Positions 10,660 to 19,397 of a stretch of DNA of 64,000 nt are shown in pieces; position 1 is the stretch's first letter; every line of letters begins with the position of its first letter. The stretch is from Actinomycetota bacterium (GTDB lineage: Bacteria > Actinomycetota > Acidimicrobiia > Acidimicrobiales > JAMCPL01). The DNA is taken from contig JAMCPL010000020.1 of the NCBI GenBank assembly GCA_023379675.1, positions 70,611 to 134,610 on the forward strand. Reading direction: 5' to 3'. The notes beneath the pieces were generated by a model, which saw only the letters and a list, made by a program, of their open reading frames with translations, made no database searches and had not been told where the DNA came from. The translations under genes and the position numbers were made by a program.

Positions 10660-11703
10660 TCAGATCTGCCTCATCCATCTATAGTCATTCTCCTGCAGCA
10701 CTCTCATGTCGGGGATCTGGTAGCGCATCTGCGCGCAGCGGTCAATACCGAAACCGAATGCAAATCCACTCCACCGTTCAGTGTCTATTCCCACCGCCTC
10801 GAATACGGCCGGGTGCACCATCCCACACCCGCCCAGTTCTATCCATCCCGTATGCGAACAGGTCCTGCATCCTTCACCCCTGCATATGGCGCATGTGACC
10901 TCGAACTCAGCAGAGGGCTCTGTAAACGGAAAATATGATGGCCTCAGCCTGGAATGCATGCCGGAACCAAAATAGGCGCCAGTAAAATCTTCGATGGTTC
11001 CTGCCAGATTTGCGAAACTTATCCCCTCATCCACCACCAGCCCCTCGATCTGGTGGAATGCAGGAAGATGCCTGGAATCGGGGGTATCCCTGCGGTAGCA
11101 TCGCCCCGGCATGACCGCATAGATGGGAAGTTCTCCAGATTCCATCACATGTATTTGTGTCGGCGAGGTGTGGGTTCTCAACAATACAGTTTCGGGATCT
11201 CCCAATCTCAGGTAAAAAGTGTCCCACATACCTCTGGCAGGATGGGCGGGAGGGATGTTCAGCGCCTCGAAGTTGTACCAATCGGTCTCCACCTCGGGTC
11301 CCTCCACCACGTCGAACCCCATTCCAACAAACACGTCTTCGAGCTCATCTCTCGTACGCTGGACAAGCTGCAGATGGCCTCGTTGCGAAGCGACAGCCTC
11401 AGTCCATTCGGTAAGATCAAGCCTGTCGGCCTCGATTCGCAATATACGTGCCTTTTCCTCGATGACCTTGCGCTGCTGGTCAACACTCTGTTCAATTTCC
11501 TTACGAGCGCCTTCTATGGCCGCGCCAAGAGACCGCCTTGCATCCTCGGCCATCTTGCCGAGAGAGGATCTGGCCATACCAAGCGCTGATCCCTTGCCAA
11601 GCAGGCTATTGCGCAATCTCGCCAGAGCGTCCAGATCCGAAACAGCGGCAATTGCCGACTGAGCCTCCTGGACGATTCTGCCCACATCCACGTTCCTCCC
11701 CAT
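10660..11703 (-). CDS. pheS: Phenylalanyl-tRNA synthetase alpha subunit
   Basis: HPARGMWDTFYL, LLRTHTSPTQIHVM, GRCYRRDTPDSRHLPAFHQIEGL, GFAFGFGIDRCAQMRYQIPDMR; likely start MGRNVDVGRIV. Confidence 0.96.
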   Translation of the reverse strand: MGRNVDVGRIVQEAQSAIAAVSDLDALARLRNSLLGKGSALGMARSSLGKMAEDARRSLGAAIEGARKEIEQSVDQQRKVIEEKARILRIEADRLDLTEWTEAVASQRGHLQLVQRTRDELEDVFVGMGFDVVEGPEVETDWYNFEALNIPPAHPARGMWDTFYLRLGDPETVLLRTHTSPTQIHVMESGELPIYAVMPGRCYRRDTPDSRHLPAFHQIEGLVVDEGISFANLAGTIEDFTGAYFGSGMHSRLRPSYFPFTEPSAEFEVTCAICRGEGCRTCSHTGWIELGGCGMVHPAVFEAVGIDTERWSGFAFGFGIDRCAQMRYQIPDMRVLQENDYRWMRQI

Positions 11704-11704
11704 G

Positions 11705-12574
11705 TCAATTTCCACTGCTGGGTGCTCCACTACTACATGCTCCACGCTGCCGGACGGCCTCAAAGCACAAAACTGCGCATGCAGTCGCCACATTCAACGA
11801 CTCAACCTCATTTGCAAGTGGTACGGTCACCATGGCATCCATATGACGAGCTATGTTACCAGGTAATCCGCTGCCCTCATTTCCCAGTACCAGCGCAAAG
11901 GGACCCTCAAAGGAATACTCGGTATGTGGAACACCTCCAGTTGCAATCGTTCCGACCACGACCGTACCATCTCTCCGGAATCGTTCCATGACTTCCATCG
12001 CGTCCGCCTCCACAACCGGCATGCCGAACACGCTTCCTGCAGAAGATCTGACAGCCTTCGTCGAATATGGATCTGCGCAGCCCGGTGCAACCACGACTGC
12101 ACCCGCACCCGCGGCCATGGCTACCCGTATTACGGAACCCATGTTCCCGGGATCTCTGACATCCACGCACACTATCGAGAATGTAACACCATCCAATGCG
12201 GCCATGGATGGTTCCGGTCGCGACACAAGGGCAAGTACCGGCTGCGGCGTCATGGTATCAGAGACACGTTTCCACGCCGGTTCCGACAGCACGCACACCG
12301 GTATGCTCCTGGCGGCGGCCATACCGGCCAGCCTGAGAGCAGATGGATCCTCCACGGCATTTTCGTGGAAGTAAAGACCTGTTACCACTACAGGGGAGTC
12401 GAAAGCAAGCTCCACCAGTTTCCACCCTTCGGCCACAAAAAGACCATGCTCCTTGCGCGCACTTGCACTCTTCGACAGATCTCTGAGCCTGTGAACAGTC
12501 CGGTTCCTCGGCGACAAAGGTTGGGCAACCCGCTCAGTCTCCATAGCGCCCGTTCCGGCCAGTGGCATACTCAT
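11705..12574 (-). CDS. TrmH/SpoU-family RNA 2'-O-methyltransferase
   Basis: KEHGLFVAEGWKLVE, DVRDPGNMGSVIRVAMAAGAGAVV, ALVLGNEGSGLPGNIARHMDAMVTVPLANEVESLNVATACAVLCFE. Confidence 0.93.
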   Translation of the reverse strand: MSMPLAGTGAMETERVAQPLSPRNRTVHRLRDLSKSASARKEHGLFVAEGWKLVELAFDSPVVVTGLYFHENAVEDPSALRLAGMAAARSIPVCVLSEPAWKRVSDTMTPQPVLALVSRPEPSMAALDGVTFSIVCVDVRDPGNMGSVIRVAMAAGAGAVVVAPGCADPYSTKAVRSSAGSVFGMPVVEADAMEVMERFRRDGTVVVGTIATGGVPHTEYSFEGPFALVLGNEGSGLPGNIARHMDAMVTVPLANEVESLNVATACAVLCFEAVRQRGACSSGAPSSGN

Positions 12575-12611
12575 GCGACTCTCCGCTCACAAAAGCACAG
12601 CCGACGGCTAA

Positions 12612-12640
12612 ACGGTTGCCGGTGACGACCGTGGCAACCG
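12612..12640 (-). terminator. Possible hairpin (terminator-like) downstream of rplT
   Basis: cggttgcc-ggtgacgaccgt-ggcaaccg, 8-bp perfect stem in the rplT/spoU intergenic; TTTAG follows on the minus strand. Confidence 0.35.
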
Positions 12641-12725
12641 AGAATACGACAACGAGCGCTTGCAAGGTATGCTCGACAGCTAAACAGTTACGGGTAACGA
12701 CAGCGTAGAAGTGCAAGCTCCGATA

Positions 12726-13088
12726 TCAGGTCGAGGACGGTCCAGACTTCACTATATCGATCAGTTTGCTGAAGGTCTCGCCATCCCTTACTGCAATGTC
12801 TGCAAGGGATCTCCTGTCGAGATCAATGCCGGCCCTGCTCAAGCCTGAAATGAACCTACTGTACGACAATCCGTGCTCCCGCGAAGCTGCGTTGATTCTC
12901 TGTATCCACAACTTGCGGAAGTCGCCTTTCCTGGCTCGCCTGTCCCTGTAGGCATACTGGCCAGCATGCATGACCGCTTCATTTGCCGACTTGAAGGTAC
13001 GGCTACGCTCGCCATAGTAACCTTTAGCCTGTTCCAGTATTGCGCGATGGTGCTTCCTCCCATGTACTCCACGCTTTACCCTTGCCAT
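12726..13088 (-). CDS. rplT: 50S ribosomal protein L20
   Basis: [68 protein letters not shown]. Confidence 0.98.
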   Translation of the reverse strand: MARVKRGVHGRKHHRAILEQAKGYYGERSRTFKSANEAVMHAGQYAYRDRRARKGDFRKLWIQRINAASREHGLSYSRFISGLSRAGIDLDRRSLADIAVRDGETFSKLIDIVKSGPSST

Positions 13089-13204
13089 CTGTGGTTTTCC
13101 TCCTAGCTTGCGAGCCCGTCACCGCGGGCCCACTCATCCTCGAAGTCATCTTCGATACAACACACCATTAAAACTACTTACGACATTCCCGCCGCGCGCA
13201 CGAG

Positions 13205-13399
13205 CTAAAGCCCGAGCAGGCGCCTGGCTTCCCTCCGGTCGCCGCTGGACAATTCCGACTCATGTCCCAGCCGCCTCAACCTCTTCGAATTTTTCTTCGC
13301 CAGGAGATGCGAACGCATGGCATGCCTGCGCATGAGCTTGCCGCTTCCTGTGACTCTGAAGCGTGCCGCCGCTCCGCTATGGGTCTTCATCTTGGGCAT
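13205..13399 (-). CDS. rpmI: 50S ribosomal protein L35
   Basis: [45 protein letters not shown]. Confidence 0.97.
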   Translation of the reverse strand: MPKMKTHSGAAARFRVTGSGKLMRRHAMRSHLLAKKNSKRLRRLGHESELSSGDRREARRLLGL

Positions 13400-13439
13400 A
13401 CCTGTAATTTCCTTTCAACTCCTCTGAACAATATAGCAC

Positions 13440-14150
13440 TCATAGGCCAAGTGAAATCTCGACATCCCCGACACCCCCTACTTGCCTGCCATCGTCTTTC
13501 ACTTGCGTCCCGCCGCCAGCCGTGACGGCCTCGCCAACTTGGAGACGCTTGCCATTGCTGCGAGCTGTATCTTCAACCTCCGCTATACCTGCATCACCCT
13601 CGACTGAATTGGATGCATGCTTCCGCTGCCTATCCGGTGCGAGAATCATCACCATATTCTTGCCATCCAGCTTGGCCTCGTTCTCCACCTTGCCAATCGA
13701 CGCCACCCGTTCAAGAACGCCGTCCAGTATCTTCTTGCCAAGTTCCGGATACACCACCTCCCGGCCTCTGAACATAATGGTCACCTTGACCTTGTGACCT
13801 TCCAGCAGGAACTTCTCAACCTGCCTGGTCTTGGTATCGAAGTCGCCCGAACCAATTTTCGGCCGGTACTTCATCTCTTTGAGGATAGTACTCGATCCCT
13901 TGCGCTTTGTCTCGCGCGCCTTCTGCTCAGTGTCAAACTTGTACTTACCGTAATCCATGAGCCGGCAAACCGGAGGGTCGGCCAGAGGAGCCACCTCCAC
14001 GAGATCCAGATCGTACCTTCTTGCCATGGACATTGCCTCAGCAGTAGACTTGATTCCAAGCTGTTTTCCATCCGCACCGACAAGGCGGACCTGGCGCACC
14101 TTGATGTCTTGGTTGACTCTTACGCCATTCTCTTTTGTGGTAGTCGCTAT
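13440..14150 (-). CDS. infC: Translation initiation factor IF-3, apparent AUA start
   Basis: IF-3 protein; the tool's GTG start (14099) cuts conserved N-terminus. Upstream in frame: ATA-ATTTKENGVRVNQDIKVRQVRLVG, SD TAAGGAG 7 nt before ATA, no ATG/GTG/TTG between the upstream stop and 14099. Confidence 0.93.
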   Translation of the reverse strand: MATTTKENGVRVNQDIKVRQVRLVGADGKQLGIKSTAEAMSMARRYDLDLVEVAPLADPPVCRLMDYGKYKFDTEQKARETKRKGSSTILKEMKYRPKIGSGDFDTKTRQVEKFLLEGHKVKVTIMFRGREVVYPELGKKILDGVLERVASIGKVENEAKLDGKNMVMILAPDRQRKHASNSVEGDAGIAEVEDTARSNGKRLQVGEAVTAGGGTQVKDDGRQVGGVGDVEISLGL

Positions 14151-14366
14151 TGACAGTCTCCTTAATCCCTGATTCGCTGCAAGTGTCTCAATTGTTTCAT
14201 TTCAATCCATACCCACCCTTGCGAGTGGATAGGACAATCTTATACAACACATCTCCGTAGAGTACAACCTCAACATCACCTTACGGTACTTTTCCGTACA
14301 GTGCAGAGCATCCACTGTTATCTACGGCGCTTTTCCCGGCCTTTACAAGATACTACACTAGCAGAT

Positions 14367-14891
14367 ATGAGTACACTATGGACACCCGAAGGAGAATGGC
14401 CGGTGGGCAACCCCAGCTCTGCACAGCCCGATACACAGCCCGATACACAGCGATCATCGCGCGCCCGTAATGACTCGACACAGGAGGTATCGCCAGATCG
14501 GGCACAGCCCCACAAGCAAACTGCCACCAGTGAATCCCGTGCAGCTTCGACAACCACCAGCGCTCACACGCAATCCGCCTCCTCCGCGGACGCCCCGGAA
14601 CAGGTGGATGCTGAAATGGAACGGCTCCGTCACGAGCTGGCAAATACGCCCGCCGAGGTTGTCGTCTCCAACCACGCTTATGGATTGTTCGAACTCGCCG
14701 CCGTATATCTCTCCGAGAAGCCGCCAAAGTTGCCCCAGGCACAGCTGGCCATTGATGCTCTAGGCGGCCTTGTAGCTGGAGTAAAGGGTAGGCTTGGAGA
14801 TTCGGAAAAGACCATAGACGATGCTCTGGCTCAGATAAGGCTCGCTTACCTCCAGATATCCAAGTCACAACCGGCCAATGACGGCACCTGA
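14367..14891 (+). CDS. DUF1844-like protein with Ser/Thr/Gln-rich N-terminus
   Basis: VVSNHAYGLFELAAVYLSEKPPKLPQAQLAIDALGGLVAGVKGRLGDSEKTIDDALAQIRLAYLQ resembles DUF1844; divergent from infC. Confidence 0.75.
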   Translation: MSTLWTPEGEWPVGNPSSAQPDTQPDTQRSSRARNDSTQEVSPDRAQPHKQTATSESRAASTTTSAHTQSASSADAPEQVDAEMERLRHELANTPAEVVVSNHAYGLFELAAVYLSEKPPKLPQAQLAIDALGGLVAGVKGRLGDSEKTIDDALAQIRLAYLQISKSQPANDGT

Positions 14892-15017
14892 ACTATTCCA
14901 GTCAATTGAATTGCTCCGGCCTGCTAACCTACTCCGGCCTATTGAATTGCTCTTGCCCGCTGGACGGGCACGGCGCTGCCAGGCAGGAATTACCATCAGT
15001 ATCGTGACTTCAGAACC

Positions 15018-16307
15018 ATGAATCTTTCTCACGACCTTAAATATCGCGGGCTCATATACCAGGTGACGTCCACATACCTGCTTGACATGCTGGACGAGTC
15101 TGGCTCACCGAGTAGCCGGGAACTTACCTGCTACGCGGGATTCGATCCCACTGCAGCCAGCCTCCACCTCGGTAACCTCATGCAAATCCAACTCCTGCGA
15201 AGGCTGCAACTGGCTGGCATCCGCGTAATTGCACTGGCGGGGGGAGGAACCGGACTTATAGGTGACCCATCTGGAAAGGCATCCGAGCGACCCATGATGA
15301 GCCTGGATGCGCACCGGGCCAATCTCGAACGCATCACCCTGCAGCTGGGCAACCTGCTTGATCTCTCCAGGGGAACCGCTACGGTACTGGACAACTCCGA
15401 ATGGTTGGTCCCCCTGAAGCTGGTGGACTTCCTGCGAGACATCGGTAAACACTTTACGGTTAGCCAGATGACAGCCAAGGAGTCAGTAAAGAGCCGGCTG
15501 GGCAGGCCCGATCGGGGAATGTCGTTTACAGAGTTCGCCTACATGCTGCTACAGGCATATGACTTTCTGCATCTGTTCGACAATTACAATTGCCGTCTCC
15601 AAACTGGAGCCAGCGATCAATGGGGGAATATCACGATGGGTGTAGAGTTGATCGGCAGGGTACGTAAAACCACGGCATACGGCTTGACCACTCCCCTCCT
15701 ACTCCGAGCGGATGGCTCGAAATTCGGCAAGACTGAAGATGGGACGATATGGTTGGACCCAGCACTCACCAGCCCATACCAGATGTACCAGTACCTTGTA
15801 AGGGTGGAAGATGCCGAAGTTGTGTCATACCTGAAGCTCCTCACATTCCTAACGCATGAAGATATAGATACCCTCGAGGAAGCCATCAAATCAAGACCTG
15901 AGAAAAGAGAGGCCCAGACGGTGCTCGCCCGGGAGATATGCACAATCGTGCATGGAGAAGATCAGGCTCACCGCGCTGAGTTTGCGTCGAGCGCCATCTT
16001 CAGCGAAAATGTACGTGCTCTTGACGAGCATACTTTCACCGAGGTGTTCGCGGATACCCCTCACACCACTGTCTCCAGAGCGGCTTTGGGTGGTAATGGA
16101 TACGACATAGTGGATGCGCTGGTAATTACGGGACTCGTACCCTCGAAAGGCAGGGCGCGTGCGAACCTGGAACAAGGTGGTGTATATCTCAACAATAAAC
16201 GCCTGGGCACTCCCGGTGGTTCGATCACCGAAAATGACCTCATCCACGGTAAGTTCGCCCTCGTGAGGCGTGGAAAGAAGGATTACCACATACTGGAGTT
16301 CCTGTGA
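15018..16307 (+). CDS. tyrS: Tyrosyl-tRNA synthetase
   Basis: YAGFDPTAASLHLGNLMQIQLLRRLQLAG (HIGH region), KFGKTEDGTIWLD (KMSKS-like), C-terminal S4 domain. Confidence 0.97.
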   Translation: MNLSHDLKYRGLIYQVTSTYLLDMLDESGSPSSRELTCYAGFDPTAASLHLGNLMQIQLLRRLQLAGIRVIALAGGGTGLIGDPSGKASERPMMSLDAHRANLERITLQLGNLLDLSRGTATVLDNSEWLVPLKLVDFLRDIGKHFTVSQMTAKESVKSRLGRPDRGMSFTEFAYMLLQAYDFLHLFDNYNCRLQTGASDQWGNITMGVELIGRVRKTTAYGLTTPLLLRADGSKFGKTEDGTIWLDPALTSPYQMYQYLVRVEDAEVVSYLKLLTFLTHEDIDTLEEAIKSRPEKREAQTVLAREICTIVHGEDQAHRAEFASSAIFSENVRALDEHTFTEVFADTPHTTVSRAALGGNGYDIVDALVITGLVPSKGRARANLEQGGVYLNNKRLGTPGGSITENDLIHGKFALVRRGKKDYHILEFL

Positions 16308-16308
16308 A

Positions 16309-16404
16309 ATGTCACTAACCCTGATCGAATATATCGCTTCAATGTCCATCGTGGTCGCAGCGCTTGGAATAGCATTCCTCGTGATATTCTGGCACCACGG
16401 CTGA
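16309..16404 (+). CDS. Putative 31-aa single-helix membrane protein
   Basis: MSLTLIEYIASMSIVVAALGIAFLVIFWHHG*, starts 2 nt after the tyrS stop; below ORF track threshold. Confidence 0.4.
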   Translation: MSLTLIEYIASMSIVVAALGIAFLVIFWHHG

Positions 16405-16470
16405 GACGGATCAAAGCACCTCCTGGATGCCAATATATCGTATTATAACTGTATTTGCCGGTTAGGGTGG

Positions 16471-17583
16471 TTAGAGCAACTCCTCGATGTCGGTGTATGG
16501 CAAGTTGTGGGCTTCGGATACGGGCTCAGACAGCAGGCCGCCCTGGTGAGTGGCGAGCCCCCTGGCAAGCGCCCCGTCCCTCCTGCATGCATCCTTCCAA
16601 CCATGATTGGCGATGGACACCACATAGGGCATGGTCACGTTGGTCAGCGCAAAAGTGGACGTATGGGGCACCGCCCCGGGCATATTGGCCACGCAATAAA
16701 AGATGGAGCCACCAACTGTGAAAGTCGGGTTGGAATGCGTCGTCGGTCGTGAGGATTCGAAACATCCACCTTGGTCGATGGAGATATCTACGAGAGCGCT
16801 GCCCGTCTTCATCCTGTTCACGAGATCATCCGTTACAAGTTTGGGTGCTCGAGCCCCTGGTATCAATACCGATCCGATGACCAAATCAGCATCGAGGCAG
16901 GCCCTCTCTATCTCGTATGCATTGGAGGCTATAGTTTCAATCTGGCCCCTGTAAATGTGGTCCGCCACACGCAACTTGTCCACATTGGTGTCTAGGAGTT
17001 GCACCCTGGCCTGCATCCCGACGGCAATGGCTGTGGCATTCATTCCCGCCACACCTGCGCCAAGCACCACGACCTTGCCTGGATGTACTCCTGGTACACC
17101 GCCGAGCAATATTCCCCTGCCTCCCATCTCTCTTTCCAGACACCTTGCACCCTCCTGGGGAGCCATCCGTCCTGCCACCTCTGACATGGGAGCAAGAAGC
17201 GGGAGCGTCCCGCCCGGCAGGCCTACGGTTTCGTAGGCTATTGAAGTAATACCGGAATCCAGTAACGCCCTTGTACATTCCAATGATGCAGCCAGATGTA
17301 GGTAAGTAAAGAGCACCAGCCCCTCTCTCAGCCGGTGATACTCACTTGGTATAGGCTCTTTCACCTTGAGCACAAGATCCGATCTTTCCCAAAGCTCATC
17401 AGGATTGGGCATTATCTCTGCTCCGGCCGCTCGAAAACTCTCGTCATTCAAGGACGACCCCAAGCCGGCCCCCTTCTCCACCAGCACCTCATGGCCATGT
17501 GTCACAAGCTCTCTTGTACCCGAGGGCGTAATGGCTATACGCGCCTCCATATCCTTCAGCTCTGCGGGGACTCCGATCCTCAT
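16471..17583 (-). CDS. ald: Alanine dehydrogenase
   Basis: MRIGVPAELKDMEARIAITPSGTRELVTHGHEVLVEKGAGLGS, GKVVVLGAGVAGMNATAIAVGM, DISIDQGGCFE. Confidence 0.97.
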   Translation of the reverse strand: MRIGVPAELKDMEARIAITPSGTRELVTHGHEVLVEKGAGLGSSLNDESFRAAGAEIMPNPDELWERSDLVLKVKEPIPSEYHRLREGLVLFTYLHLAASLECTRALLDSGITSIAYETVGLPGGTLPLLAPMSEVAGRMAPQEGARCLEREMGGRGILLGGVPGVHPGKVVVLGAGVAGMNATAIAVGMQARVQLLDTNVDKLRVADHIYRGQIETIASNAYEIERACLDADLVIGSVLIPGARAPKLVTDDLVNRMKTGSALVDISIDQGGCFESSRPTTHSNPTFTVGGSIFYCVANMPGAVPHTSTFALTNVTMPYVVSIANHGWKDACRRDGALARGLATHQGGLLSEPVSEAHNLPYTDIEELL

Positions 17584-17586
17584 CTC

Positions 17587-17654
17587 GTTCTCCTTTTCAC
17601 CATATTCTCCTTTTCACCATATTCTCCTTTTCACCGTATTCTCCTTTTCATGAC
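17587..17654 (-). repeat. 17-bp tandem repeat x4 in the ald leader, each unit with AAGGAG
   Basis: + strand (g/a)ttctccttttcaccat repeated; minus strand reads gtgAAAAGGAGAATATG units ending at the ald SD/ATG. Confidence 0.95.
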
Positions 17655-17920
17655 TGGTGCAGGTTTTTGTAATCGCCTGCAATTGCATTATGCCGTCAGT
17701 ATAGATGGCGACGACTCGTTGCCTTGCCGACCGGTCACCTACCGGGACCCCCCGGCATGTGCCGGTACCACCTCACGACCCAACCGGCAATGACCACACA
17801 CGGCGGCGAGCATATTTATCGACATCAAGGTACCATTTGATACGCTTGTACCGAACTAGACAAACTCCGCCAGGTAAGTCCCGCCAGGCCAGCTCCGCCA
17901 CATCACGTAGCCGCCAACCC

Positions 17921-17994
17921 ACGCATCATGTATGGCTGCGGGGCCCGTTCGCTACATGTTGATCATTGTCACGAGATGGCGTGGCTACTAGTGT
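17921..17994 (+). promoter_or_regulatory. Regulon promoter copy A, upstream of the pyrimidine degradation operon
   Basis: ACGCATCATGTAT-N7-GGGCCCGTTCGCTACATGTTGATCATTGTCA; -35 TTGTCA 17966-17971, 17-nt spacer, -10 TAGTGT 17989-17994. Confidence 0.8.
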
Positions 17995-18050
17995 AACCAA
18001 CATGGGAATTACTCCGGAAACGAGAACCGGCAACCCGTGTCGCATCCAAG

Positions 18051-19397
18051 ATGATCCGGTTATCAGTCGATGATCAGCAAAACCAAATGAGTGAACACTG
18101 CGACCTGCTCGAGCGCCACCGTAGGGTAATGCCGGCCTGGCTGAGCCTCTACTATGAAGACCCGATCGAACTGGTAAGCGGGAAGGACTGCTTCGTCACC
18201 GATGCCGAGGGCAACGAGTATGTCGACTTCTTCGGCGGTATCTTGACCACCAGCATTGGCTACAACGTGGACGAGTGGGTGGAAGCTGTCCGGACGCAGG
18301 CAGGGCGGATGGTCCACACCTCCACGCTGTACCTGATCCGACCCATGGTGGAACTAGCCGAGCGCATTGCCGGATTGTCCGGCATCCCTGATGCCAAAGT
18401 GTTCTTCGTCAGCTCGGGCAGCGAGGCGGTGGATACCGCCCTCATGATGTGCTGCACCGCACGACGCACCAACCAGGTACTGGCATTACGTAACAGCTAC
18501 CACGGCCGGTCGTTCGCTGCAGTTGGAGTGACCGGCAACCGCTCATGGTCACCGGTATCTTTCGGCCCGCTATCGGTAAGCTGGATACACAACGGCGACA
18601 GTCTACGGGGCGTCTTTGCGGGACTCTCCGGCGAAGAATTGTGCCGCGCCGCGGCGGACGATCTGCGCGAGGTGATGGCGACCACCACCGCAGGCGATAT
18701 CGCATGCCTTATCGCCGAACCTATCCAGGGTGTCGGCGGCTTCGTAGTACCGCCCGACGGTTTCCTGGGTGCCCTGCAGGAGGTACTGGCGGAGCGCGGC
18801 ATTCTCTACGTCTCAGACGAAGTCCAGACCGGCTGGGGCCGTACCGGTGAACACTTCTGGGGGTACCAGGCCCATGGGGTAAAGCCCGATCTACTGGTCT
18901 TTGCGAAGGGTCTTGGCAATGGGCTGGCCATCGGCGGAGTGGTAGGAAGAGCCTCCATAGTCGACTCCTTCGAGTCAAACTCCATTTCCACGTTCGGCGG
19001 CAATCCGCTTGCGGCCACCGGTGCGCTTGCCACATTGGACTACATTGCAGCACACAATCTGCAAGCCAACGCCCAAGCGGTCGGCACCCGCCTGCGCAAG
19101 CAACTGGCGGAAGGGGTTGCCGGGTTGCCCATGGTAGCCGATGTGCGGGGTAAGGGTCTTATGATCGGAGTGGAGCTGGTGGTACCGGGCACCACGCGGC
19201 CCGATGCCGGATCAGCCATCGCCGTCCTCCAGGCGGCTAGGGACACCGGCGTTCTGGTAGGCAGGGGCGGGCTTTATGGCAACGTGTTACGCATCTCCCC
19301 GCCAATGTCAGTAACGCCCGCGGTAGCTGATGACGGTGCACGCAGGGTGCTCAGTGCCCTGCGAATGGTCAGCGAGAGACAAGAAGGTGGCAATTGA
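18051..19397 (+). CDS. Class III PLP aminotransferase (beta-alanine / 3-aminoisobutyrate : pyruvate type, PydD-like)
   Basis: FVSSGSEAVDTALMMC, YVSDEVQTGWGRTGEHFWGYQAHGVKPDLLVFAKGLGNGLAIGGVV; first gene of the pyrimidine operon. Confidence 0.88.
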   Translation: MIRLSVDDQQNQMSEHCDLLERHRRVMPAWLSLYYEDPIELVSGKDCFVTDAEGNEYVDFFGGILTTSIGYNVDEWVEAVRTQAGRMVHTSTLYLIRPMVELAERIAGLSGIPDAKVFFVSSGSEAVDTALMMCCTARRTNQVLALRNSYHGRSFAAVGVTGNRSWSPVSFGPLSVSWIHNGDSLRGVFAGLSGEELCRAAADDLREVMATTTAGDIACLIAEPIQGVGGFVVPPDGFLGALQEVLAERGILYVSDEVQTGWGRTGEHFWGYQAHGVKPDLLVFAKGLGNGLAIGGVVGRASIVDSFESNSISTFGGNPLAATGALATLDYIAAHNLQANAQAVGTRLRKQLAEGVAGLPMVADVRGKGLMIGVELVVPGTTRPDAGSAIAVLQAARDTGVLVGRGGLYGNVLRISPPMSVTPAVADDGARRVLSALRMVSERQEGGN

